Notes under the pieces: generated by a model
Database searches by the model: none
The model's input: only the letters and a program-made list of their open reading frames with translations
Told to the model about the DNA's origin: nothing
In this document: in pieces, positions 1 through 5,951 of the stretch
How positions within the stretch are numbered: position 1 is the first letter of the stretch
How the letters are laid out: each line of letters starts with the position of its first letter
Made by a program: the position numbers and the translations under genes
NCBI GenBank assembly: GCA_964577275.1
Contig: CAZNYR010000130.1
Span: forward strand, 1 to 8,736
DNA length: 8,736 bases
Reading direction: 5' to 3'
From: UBA2561 sp964577275
GTDB lineage: Bacteria; Bacteroidota; Bacteroidia; Cytophagales; Thermoflexibacteraceae

Positions 1-3
1 TAA

Positions 4-20
4 GGGGACTTCTAAAAATT
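4..20 (+). repeat. Left terminal inverted repeat of the IS5-family element
   Basis: These 17 bases begin GGGGACTTCT and end in AAAATT. They match the reverse complement of 1262-1278 except at positions 3, 5 and 6. The inner 11 bases (TTCTAAAAATT) are identical. Such imperfect repeats at both element ends are expected as transposase binding and cleavage sites. Confidence 0.8.
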
Positions 21-81
21 AAGTCTTTGTTAATTAACTGATTATGTGTAAATTTATGTTGTAAAACAATACCTACAAAAG

Positions 82-1128
82 ATGTATAAAACACAAGGAA
101 AAAAAGGCTTATTTGATGAAGAATTCACCAAAGAACGATTATCCGCAAAAGGAAACCCGTTAGAATCTGTTAGTAAGGTGATAGATTTTGAGTTATTTCG
201 TGAAACTTTAGAAAGAAAACTACTGAACACCAACAAAAAGAATAACGCAGGAGCTAAGCCTTACGATGTAGTGATGCTATTCAAAATACTGATACTTCAA
301 CGTTATTATGGTCTAGGAGATAGCCAAGTGGAATATCAAATATTGGATAGAACGAGTTTTAAAACATTTTTGGGATTAGAAACAGGGGATAAAGTTCCAG
401 ACGAAAAAACAATATGGAGTTTTAGAGAACGTATAACAAAAACAGGGCTGGTAGAAGAATTATTTGAGCAGTTTGTATCCTTTTTAGAAGAAAAAGAGTT
501 GCTATTTAATGAAGGACAAATGGTAGATGCTAGTTTTACGGTAGCACCACGCCAACGCAATAGCAGGGAAGAAAACAAACAAATAAAAGAAGGAAAAGGT
601 GATGATTTATGGAATGACCAACCCAACAAGAAAAAACATAAAGATATTGATGCACGTTGGACAAAGAAAAACGGAGAGACTTTCTACGGTTATAAAAACC
701 ACGCAAAAGTAGATACCAAAAGCAAATTCATTAACACCTATACCGTAACAGATGCTTCTGTACACGATTCACAAGCATTAGATGATTTGCTTACCGAAAA
801 AGATAAAGACCAAGACTTGCACGCAGATAGTGCTTACACAGGAGAGGAACAAGATAAAACCATTGCTAAATATCAGATGAACAATAAGGTACACGAAAAA
901 GGCTACCGCAATAAACCATTAACCGATGAACAAAAAGCAAATAACACTAACAAATCAAAAATTAGAGCAAGAGTAGAACATGTATTTGGCTTTATGGAAC
1001 AAAGTATGAATGGTTTAGTTTTGAAATCAGTAGGCATTATAAGAGCAAATGGAATAATAGGATTAATCAACTTAACCTACAATTTATTTAGATATGAGCA
1101 GATTAAACGATTAAATATAACATATTGA
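82..1128 (+). CDS. IS5-family DDE transposase
   Basis: A 348-residue transposase that catalyses cut-and-paste movement of the IS around it. Residues about 60-100 form the N-terminal IS5/DUF772-type region (YDVVMLFKILILQ, then a segment around QYYGLGD-like RYYGLGDSQVEYQI). The RNase H-like catalytic core follows. The likely DDE triad is D149 in VDASF, D249 in HADSAYTG and E299 in RARVEHVFG. The conserved GYKNH patch (203-207) and the TDASVHDSQ patch (223-231) are also typical of IS5 enzymes. Length is normal for the family, with no frameshift or early stop, so it may be active. The ATG at 82 was chosen because it lies 60 bases inside the left repeat and gives a full N-terminus. After the stop, 150 nt lead to the right repeat and hold no other gene. 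Confidence 0.93.
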   Translation: MYKTQGKKGLFDEEFTKERLSAKGNPLESVSKVIDFELFRETLERKLLNTNKKNNAGAKPYDVVMLFKILILQRYYGLGDSQVEYQILDRTSFKTFLGLETGDKVPDEKTIWSFRERITKTGLVEELFEQFVSFLEEKELLFNEGQMVDASFTVAPRQRNSREENKQIKEGKGDDLWNDQPNKKKHKDIDARWTKKNGETFYGYKNHAKVDTKSKFINTYTVTDASVHDSQALDDLLTEKDKDQDLHADSAYTGEEQDKTIAKYQMNNKVHEKGYRNKPLTDEQKANNTNKSKIRARVEHVFGFMEQSMNGLVLKSVGIIRANGIIGLINLTYNLFRYEQIKRLNITY

Positions 1129-1225
1129 TTGACAAATAGATAAGTAGATAGGGGTGCCTTTTTTTATTGCAACAAATAAAATTATTGCTAATATTGCACT
1201 ATAAATTTTCTCAAAAAGATGAAAA

Positions 1226-1276
1226 TGGGTTCTTGTCTTTTTAAGAAAACTGAAAAAAATCAATTTTTAGAACCCA
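1226..1276. repeat. Subterminal inverted repeat at the right end of the IS
   Basis: TGGGTTCT at 1226-1233 is perfectly complementary to AGAACCCA at 1269-1276, which is part of the right terminal repeat. The loop is 35 bases. In RNA this could form a hairpin near the IS boundary and limit read-through, or it could be an extra transposase contact site. Eight pairs in AT-rich DNA is suggestive only. Confidence 0.4.
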
Positions 1277-1278
1277 CC
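1262..1278 (-). repeat. Right terminal inverted repeat of the IS5-family element
   Basis: Read on the minus strand it begins GGTGGGTTCT and ends AAAATT, matching the left repeat at 14 of 17 positions. TTAA follows immediately at 1279-1282 as the presumed target duplication. The open reading frame of the interrupted restriction gene resumes just after it. Confidence 0.8.
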
Positions 1279-2386
1279 TTAAGTTCTTTATTAATTTCTT
1301 TTTGCAAGAAAAAGAGCGTTGGAAACAATCGAATAGAAAAACAAAAATAAATGATTTCTTGGATAGAACTATTAAATGGACTTCAGAGTTAGAGGCTCAT
1401 CTGCAAAATTTTGTAGATTTAGAAGAGGAATTAACCCATTTGCAAAGTTTACCCCCAAATGGAAAAAGAGAAAAAATCCGTAAACTCAAAGAAAAACTAA
1501 ATCGCTATACAGATTTTAAATACCGCAGAAAAAATATTGTAGCGTCTTTATACCGTCCTTTTGTCAAAAATTACACTTATTTTGATAGAATTATTACGCA
1601 TAGAATTTATCAAAATGATAAAATCTTCGGCTTTCAGAATGAATTTGAGAATAAAATTATTGCTTTTTCCATAAGTCAAAGACTACCAGAGTTTATACCT
1701 TAGCCACAGACCATATTACATCACTTGCTATTTTTACAGAGCCTGCACAAAATTTACCCCTCTACCGCTATACTTCCGAAGGCGAGCGAATAGACAATAT
1801 CACGGATTGGGCGTTGGCGCATTTCAGAACTTTAACAAATACTGAAACTTTGTCAAAGTTGGATATTTTCCATTATGTCTATGGGGTTTTGCACCATCCC
1901 GCTTATCGTAAAAAATACGAACAAAACCTAAAAAGAGAATTTCCACGCATACCGCTTTATCAAGATTTTTGGTTTTGGGCAGAAGCGGGCAGGGCATTGA
2001 TGGACTTGCATTTGCATTATGAAGAAATAGAAGCGTATCCGCTCCGAAGAACAGAAAAATCCCTCAAAAGTGGCAGTTTGAACAAAGCCAAACTCAAAGC
2101 CGACAAAGAAAAAGGCGAAATTATTTTGGACGAAATGACGGTTTTGGAGGGCATTCCAGCAAGGGCTTGGGAATATAAGTTGGGCAATCGTTCAGCTTTG
2201 GAATGGATACTTGACCAATACAAAGAAAAGAAACCCAAAGACCCGNNNNNNNNNNCCATAGCCGAAAAATTCAATACGTATCGTTTTGCAGATTATAAAG
2301 AAGAAGTGATTTTGCTTTTGCAAAAAGTATGTACGGTTTCGGTGCGGACGGTGGAGATTGTGGAGGCTTTGGATTTGCAGAATTAA
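1279..2386 (+). pseudogene. Type ISP restriction-modification enzyme, C-terminal remnant (IS-interrupted, frameshifted)
   Basis: Type ISP enzymes are single polypeptides (LlaBIII/LlaGI type) with nuclease, translocase, N6-adenine methyltransferase and C-terminal target-recognition parts. Only the C-terminal part is here. Segment one (frame of 1302-1700) has the typical IKWTSEL and SLYRPFVKNYTYFDR stretches and stops at 1701-1703. Segment two is open in another frame from about 1691 to 2386. It gives LATDHITSLAIFTEP, then FHYVYGVLHHPAYRKKY, FPRIPLYQDFW and KFNTYRFADYKEE, all recognisable family signatures. A missing base (or two extra) near 1680-1700 separates them. The 5' two thirds lie beyond the IS, outside the window. 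An N gap sits at 2246-2255. There is no start codon of its own with a credible context, so I treat it as a dead gene. The frameshift could still be an assembly error. Confidence 0.85.
2246..2255. other. Assembly gap of 10 N inside the restriction gene remnant
   Basis: Ten N characters of nominal length. The flanks read KKPKDP before and IAEKFNTYRFADYK after. Family members, as I remember them, read DPTI followed closely by KFNTYRFADYK. If so, the true sequence needs only about one missing base (ACC for Thr), so the gap is probably almost zero in length rather than ten bases. Confidence 0.95.
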
Positions 2387-2403
2387 AAGCCAAAGCCTGC
2401 GAT
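2365..2403 (+). repeat. Direct repeat copy A: 3' tail of the restriction gene
   Basis: The first 27 bases (2365-2391), spanning the last codons and the TAA stop of the ISP gene, match 2468-2494 at 25 of 27 positions. After a small indel, CCTGCGAT (2396-2403) recurs at 2505-2512. The copies are 103 bp apart at their left ends. Both encode the end LDLQN-stop on the plus strand. Confidence 0.8.
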
Positions 2404-2411
2404 GCGATGCC

Positions 2412-2459
2412 CCCTAAAGTCGTGGGTTTGATTATACAAAGCAAGCCATGACTTTAGGG
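2412..2459. repeat. Strong palindrome (hairpin) in the convergent spacer
   Basis: Arm 2412-2425 (CCCTAAAGTCGTGG) pairs with 2446-2459 (CCATGACTTTAGGG): 13 Watson-Crick pairs and one G-T at 2422/2449. The loop is 20 bases and itself contains TTTG/CAAA (2427-2430 and 2437-2440), which can pair. It lies between the convergent ends of the restriction remnant (2386) and the minus-strand cluster (2486), where a bidirectional transcript end would be useful. Neither strand has a T-run after the stem, so a classical intrinsic terminator is not shown. It could be a REP-like or MITE-like palindromic unit. Confidence 0.7.
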
Positions 2460-2467
2460 AAAAAATT

Positions 2468-2512
2468 GGGTTTGGATTTGCAAAATTAAAAGCCTTTGGC
2501 AAATCCTGCGAT
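2468..2512 (+). repeat. Direct repeat copy B, overlapping the stop of the minus-strand gene
   Basis: This is the second copy of the tail seen at 2365-2403 (25 of 27 identical over 2468-2494, then CCTGCGAT after a 6-base insertion relative to copy A). Positions 2486-2488 of this copy serve as the TAA stop of the minus-strand hypothetical gene. The repeat therefore reaches into that gene's last codons (FAKGF). Confidence 0.8.
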
Positions 2513-2875
2513 ATATTTAGCTCCCGAAATCAATCCTTCCAAAATGGAGCGGTCTGTATCCTTGAGGTCTGCATCTTGGATTCGTTTTTCCAAATCGCTG
2601 ACTGCCTGATAGAAATAATCTGCCGAAAAATTGCCGTTTCCATCCCGACTATTGGTTATTAATTTCTCTAATTCTTCTTTAAAAGCCAGCGCATCTTGGC
2701 GCATTTCTTCGGCTTGGGCGATGGATGCCTGAAATTTGGCAAGCATTTCTTTGATTTTATCGTCCGAAATATCAATTTCGATACCAAATTTATCGGCTGC
2801 TTTTTTGAGATTCTCCCGTACAAATTCGGGGGTAAGTTCCTGAAAAAGTGCATCAAATGGAGTTTGTGTATTCAT
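2486..2875 (-). CDS. Hypothetical protein, 129 residues, mostly helical
   Basis: I do not recognise this family. The product is small, soluble-looking and charged, with no signal peptide, membrane segment or cysteine. Residues about 8-72 look like amphipathic helices (FDALFQELTPEFV, KIKEMLAKFQASIAQAEEM, ALAFKEELEKL). A Gly/Asn-rich turn follows (DGNGNF, 78-83), then a second helical part (SDLEKRIQDADLKDTDRS) and a small-residue-rich tail ending FAKGF. A start at ATG 2873-2875 is chosen. It leaves 16 nt after the aroK stop, while the longer ATG at 2932 would overlap aroK by 41 nt and adds a basic, low-quality N-terminus. It is the last gene of the minus-strand cluster, so it is probably co-transcribed with aroK. 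Its 3' end overlaps direct repeat copy B. Confidence 0.7.
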   Translation of the reverse strand: MNTQTPFDALFQELTPEFVRENLKKAADKFGIEIDISDDKIKEMLAKFQASIAQAEEMRQDALAFKEELEKLITNSRDGNGNFSADYFYQAVSDLEKRIQDADLKDTDRSILEGLISGAKYIAGFAKGF

Positions 2876-2891
2876 TTTGTAAGCTATTTTT

Positions 2892-3458
2892 TTAGATTTT
2901 AATAGATTTATTCGAGTTTTGGTTTGAATCAAGATGATGTAACTTAACCAGACGTTCTAACACAATTTTTGGCGTAATTTCATGCTCTTCCAAAATCAGG
3001 TGCGCCTGCCGATAATATGAAATACGTTCCTGATATTTTTGCTGGATTTGAGGCAAAATATTTTCCAGATTTTGCGTCTTGAGCAAGGGTCTTGAGGTAT
3101 CGTCTTGGCTAATTCTTTGGGCAATCGTTTGTGGTGAAATATTCAGAAATATCGCTAACCCAAGCTGTTTTATCCTGAAAATAGCATCAAAAAAGCAAGG
3201 CAGTCCGCCACCCGTGGCGATAATGGTTTGGTCAAGATGTTGGGTATTTTCGAGCGCTTGTTGCTCTAATTTTCGGAAATGAAGTTCGCCATATTCTTCA
3301 AAGATTTCAGGAATTGAGCGGTTATTTTGCGCTACAATCCACGTATCGGTATCCAAAAAATGATAGTTCATGGCTTGCGCCAAAAGCGTCCCAAAAGTTG
3401 ATTTTCCCGAACTTGGCAACCCAATTAAATAAATACGATTAGGATAGTTTTTATTCAT
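2892..3458 (-). CDS. aroK: Shikimate kinase
   Basis: This enzyme phosphorylates shikimate to shikimate 3-phosphate with ATP, the fifth step of the cytoplasmic shikimate (chorismate) pathway leading to aromatic amino acids (EC 2.7.1.71). The 188-residue sequence shows the P-loop GLPSSGKST (13-21). It has the acidic shikimate/Mg site in FLDTDTW (D36, D38) and FRKLE (R62, shikimate-binding Arg). The glycine loop ATGGGLP (81-87), the lid arginine in SRPLL (R123) and the ERISYYR segment (144-150) near the C-terminus are also present. All key residues expected of the family are there. Length is slightly above the usual 165-175 because of a polar C-terminal tail (SNQNSNKS). The gene lies 66 nt after the ABC permease and 16 nt before the small hypothetical gene, on the same strand. 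Confidence 0.93.
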   Translation of the reverse strand: MNKNYPNRIYLIGLPSSGKSTFGTLLAQAMNYHFLDTDTWIVAQNNRSIPEIFEEYGELHFRKLEQQALENTQHLDQTIIATGGGLPCFFDAIFRIKQLGLAIFLNISPQTIAQRISQDDTSRPLLKTQNLENILPQIQQKYQERISYYRQAHLILEEHEITPKIVLERLVKLHHLDSNQNSNKSIKI

Positions 3459-3479
3459 AAGTACTTTGTTCCAATGAAG

Positions 3480-3510
3480 ATTTGATTTCGATTTGATATA
3501 ACTATTTGAT
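3480..3510. repeat. Three copies of ATTTGAT upstream of aroK
   Basis: The heptamer ATTTGAT occurs at 3480-3486, 3491-3497 and 3504-3510, so starts are 11 and 13 bases apart, near one helical turn. The last copy is also part of an 11-base palindrome (TTGATAATCAA, 3505-3515). They lie in the 66-nt gap between the permease stop and the aroK start. This could be a regulator site or an A/T-rich promoter region, but chance in AT-rich DNA is possible. Confidence 0.3.
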
Positions 3511-3524
3511 AATCAATATATTAG

Positions 3525-4571
3525 TTATTCCAAACGTACTTTTGGGTCTAAAAGATGGTACAATAAATCGACCAAAATACTGACCAAAACAAAGACAATC
3601 GCCACAAATAATGTTGTCCCCATCACGACTGGAAAATCCTTATTTTCGACTGCGCGCAACGTAATTAATCCGATACCTTTCCAGACAAAAATATATTCAA
3701 TAAAAAATGCGCCTGCCATCAAAGTCGCAAACCACCCTGAAACTGCCGTAATGACGGGATTAAGGGCATTTTTGAGGGCGTGCTTGACAATAATTCGTAA
3801 ATGATGCAACCCTTTGGCTTTGGCAGTGCGGATGTAATCTTGGGACATCACTTCGAGCATGGAACTTCGGGTAATTTGTGTAATAATGGCTAACGGTCTG
3901 ATTCCCAGCGTAAAAGCAGGTAAAATTAAGTTTTCTAAATGCAATTTTTTTCCTTCTAATGAATTTACCCAAAGCGACCCCGTTGTGGAAAGTCCTGTCC
4001 AATCGTGTAAATAATAACCAAAGATAATGGAAATCAAAATCGCAGCGACAAAAGATGGCGCAGAAATACCTATTACTGAGATAGTTACGAGGAAGTTATC
4101 CAAAGAAGTTCCCGAATTGAGTGCCGCCAATAAGCCAAATAAAATGCCAACCACCGAAGCAAACAGCATCGCCGCTACCGTGAGCCAAATCGTTCCACCG
4201 ATATTGTCTATAATGATTTCATCGACCCGTTTGTAGGTTTGGAATGAACGGCGCAAATAGGGTTTCTTGATGACTAACGCATTTTTGCCCATCGAAAAGA
4301 GGGGCATATAGCGATACTCTTTTTGATTTTTGGGCGTATGTTCATACAACGAAACGAGAGATAAGTCATTGATATAGAGGACAAACTGAAGAAATAAAGG
4401 TTTATCCAAGCCATGCGATTTGACAATCAGTTGGCGAGTAGGCGCATCGACTCGGCTGGCAAACTTCAGGGGGTCGCCGGGCAAGGCATGAAAGATAAAA
4501 AATTCGATGACAATGACCCCAAAAACGACCATAATTCCATAAAATAATTTCTTGATAACATACTTGACCAT
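3525..4571 (-). CDS. ABC transporter permease, DppB/OppB family
   Basis: An inner-membrane subunit of a peptide/nickel-type ABC importer. The 348-residue product starts MVKYVIKKLFYGI, then has a first membrane helix (about 10-30) ending in the family's PGDP motif (31-34). A long periplasmic segment (about 40-120) follows, then several helices (about 126-150, 160-187, 215-233, 275-292, 315-340). The cytoplasmic EAA-type loop is DYIRTAKAKGL followed by NALNPVI (245-273), which contacts the ATPase. The C-terminus DLLYHLLDPKVRLE is characteristic. I chose ATG 4569-4571 over the ATG 60 bases upstream because it matches the family N-terminus and leaves a 25-nt gap instead of an overlap. No OppC partner, ATPase or binding protein is in the window, so the substrate is unknown. 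Confidence 0.9.
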   Translation of the reverse strand: MVKYVIKKLFYGIMVVFGVIVIEFFIFHALPGDPLKFASRVDAPTRQLIVKSHGLDKPLFLQFVLYINDLSLVSLYEHTPKNQKEYRYMPLFSMGKNALVIKKPYLRRSFQTYKRVDEIIIDNIGGTIWLTVAAMLFASVVGILFGLLAALNSGTSLDNFLVTISVIGISAPSFVAAILISIIFGYYLHDWTGLSTTGSLWVNSLEGKKLHLENLILPAFTLGIRPLAIITQITRSSMLEVMSQDYIRTAKAKGLHHLRIIVKHALKNALNPVITAVSGWFATLMAGAFFIEYIFVWKGIGLITLRAVENKDFPVVMGTTLFVAIVFVLVSILVDLLYHLLDPKVRLE

Positions 4572-4596
4572 CTTTCGTAAGATTTTGATTGTCAGA

Positions 4597-5712
4597 TTAT
4601 TGCATTGTAGTTTGTTTAATTTCTTGGGCATCAGGCAAATCGTTGTAATGCCATTTTCCTTTGACCGTGCCGTTTTTGAGCAAGACGATACCGGGACTGG
4701 AACGAATCATGGTTTTGAGCAATGTCCCATCAGCAAAATAATACGGAAAATCTTGCATTTGTACTTGATGCAAAAAGGCTTCTAAATCCGATTCGGGGAC
4801 GGAAGTATAGATGACAGTTTCGATTTTTTCGTTATCGTTCAGTTTTTTTGCCAACGTAATGATGTTTCTATATAGCTCATTATCAGGCTTTTCGTCAGTT
4901 TCTTGAAGGACAATAATTAGCTTAGTACCGATAAATGATTCTGCCGTAAAATCTTTTTCACTGTTATAAACATTATAATCCAAAATTTTGGGCGTACATT
5001 TCTCCTCGTTTATTGTGCGCATACTCTTAAATTCGTAGCCTTGTGTCTGATAATCAGTAGGTAAATCCTGAAATTCATATTCCTGCCCATCCTTGGTTAG
5101 GACATAAATATATTTACAATCTTCTTCGGGTTTCATCAATTCGGGGATATGATTGCCTACTTTATAAACCCGAAAATCAATCGGAGGCAGGTGCATAATG
5201 GCATAAACTTCAAGAATTAGAGTGAATAAAGTGCTAATTCCTACGGCAATGACACTAAACTTGGAAGTAATTTGATGTAATGTTTTTTGTGTTATTAATA
5301 AAAATAATGTTAAAGTTACTAAAAATACATCTTTTCCAAAAGACTGCCAAGGTGTTAATTTGATGGCATCTCCAAAACAACCACAATCCGTAACTTTATC
5401 GTAATAAGCCGAATAAAAAGTCAAAAACGTAAAAAAAACGAGTAGTCCAAAAGTTGCCCAAACCGTTAATTTTGTTTTGAAATTGGTCAATAATGCTACG
5501 CCCAAAATGACTTCGGCGGCACAGAAAATGACAGACATCACCAGCGTATAAGGTACAAAGACATGAAAAAAAGAGGCAAAATCATACGAAAAAACTTCGA
5601 AATATTCCCCTAATTTAATCGCCGTACCGACAGGGTCAATGACTTTGACCATGCCCGAAAAGATAAAAATAATACCTAAAAAAATAATAACAACCTTTTG
5701 TATTAGTTTCAT
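4597..5712 (-). CDS. BT_3928-family DoxX/MauE-like membrane protein with thioredoxin-like C-terminal part
   Basis: A 371-residue inner-membrane protein. Residues 1-175 hold about five hydrophobic segments (5-23, 50-75, 82-102, 128-140, 152-174) arranged as in DoxX/MauE redox-associated proteins. The signature DCGCFGDAI (109-117) lies after the third helix. The remaining 195 residues are hydrophilic and look like a thioredoxin-like fold without a CxxC (TKLIIVLQ strand near 263-270; SSPGIVLLKNG at 338-348, resembling the cis-Pro strand region). The family is common in Bacteroidota, and its exact biochemical role is not known to me. ATG 5710-5712 is preferred over an upstream ATG because the hydrophobic N-terminus starts at MKLIQKVVII. 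It is the first gene of the minus-strand cluster, preceded by a good -7 box at 5764-5771. Confidence 0.78.
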   Translation of the reverse strand: MKLIQKVVIIFLGIIFIFSGMVKVIDPVGTAIKLGEYFEVFSYDFASFFHVFVPYTLVMSVIFCAAEVILGVALLTNFKTKLTVWATFGLLVFFTFLTFYSAYYDKVTDCGCFGDAIKLTPWQSFGKDVFLVTLTLFLLITQKTLHQITSKFSVIAVGISTLFTLILEVYAIMHLPPIDFRVYKVGNHIPELMKPEEDCKYIYVLTKDGQEYEFQDLPTDYQTQGYEFKSMRTINEEKCTPKILDYNVYNSEKDFTAESFIGTKLIIVLQETDEKPDNELYRNIITLAKKLNDNEKIETVIYTSVPESDLEAFLHQVQMQDFPYYFADGTLLKTMIRSSPGIVLLKNGTVKGKWHYNDLPDAQEIKQTTMQ

Positions 5713-5951
5713 AATTATTTTAGAATAGTTTAAGATGCTTTCGATTGTGTTTGGATGTGTAAGCAAATATAATCAAAAGTTTGTGAATAGTTTAACCAAA
5801 TGAATGAGGCATCGAGCCTATGCGGGACGCTGGAAAGGACAATAGAATTTGAGTCCAAAATTAAGTTTTTTTAAGGGATGTTCCCGAAGTTTCCGTAAAG
5901 TTTTTGGCTAATTTTACGCCCCCAAATGCACGAAATACGAACTTCAGAAAC
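5713..5951. other. Divergent intergenic region, 239 bp
   Basis: This region separates the minus-strand cluster from the plus-strand OstA-like gene and must hold promoters for both. The minus-strand -7 box is described separately. For the plus strand only a loose match is seen: TAGAATTTG at 5843-5851, one base longer than the consensus. CGTAAA/TTTACG (about 5894-5919) and a 4-bp GGGA/TCCC hairpin are minor. A reading frame extends upstream of the OstA ATG to a TTG at 5904, but the stretch lacks signal-peptide character and is treated as non-coding. Confidence 0.6.
5764..5771 (-). promoter_or_regulatory. Bacteroidota-type -7 promoter box for the BT_3928-oppB-aroK cluster
   Basis: On the minus strand this reads TATATTTG, an exact match to the Bacteroidota -7 consensus TAnnTTTG. 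It lies 51 nt before the first ATG of the cluster. A TTTG at 5795-5798 (minus strand) could act as the -33 element, but the 23-25 base spacing is somewhat long. The box is exact; promoter function is inferred. Confidence 0.45.

Larger units (their letters stand above)
4..1278 (+). mobile_element. IS5-family insertion sequence, apparently complete
   Basis: A 1275-bp element bounded by imperfect inverted repeats (4-20 and 1262-1278, 14 of 17 positions matching). It contains a single full-length DDE transposase (82-1128). TTAA at 1279-1282 follows the right end. The left end is preceded by TAA at the very edge of the window, so a 4-bp TTAA duplication (YTAR-like, as in the IS5 group) or a 3-bp TAA duplication fits; the first base of the left copy is outside the window. 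Size, repeat length and target all suit the IS5 family. It interrupts a Type ISP restriction gene in the same orientation. The window starting within 3 nt of an IS end may mean that the contig broke at this repeat, which is inference. The exact ends could be off by a few bases because the outermost repeat positions are the mismatched ones. Confidence 0.85.

Noticed and set aside
1139..1170. Terminator after the transposase (GGGGTGCC followed by seven T)
   Set aside because: There is a T-run, but only a 3-bp stem can form, so it is not supported.
1814..2386. An independent 190-residue gene starting at TTG 1814
   Set aside because: The same frame stays open upstream to about 1691 with family-typical sequence, so this is the rear part of the broken restriction gene and not a separate gene.
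2412..2459. Calling the palindrome a rho-independent terminator
   Set aside because: The stem is strong, but neither strand has a run of T after it. It is listed as a palindromic repeat instead.
2876..2932. Longer start for the small hypothetical protein (ATG at 2930-2932)
   Set aside because: It overlaps the end of aroK by 41 nt, and the added residues look like out-of-frame aroK tail.
4572..4631. Longer start for the ABC permease (ATG at 4629-4631)
   Set aside because: It would overlap the upstream gene by 35 nt and adds residues not seen in DppB/OppB proteins, whereas MVKYVIKKLF is the normal family start.
5904..5951. N-terminal extension of the OstA-like protein from a TTG at 5904
   Set aside because: The extension is polar, not like a leader, and would bury the clear signal peptide that starts at ATG 5952.
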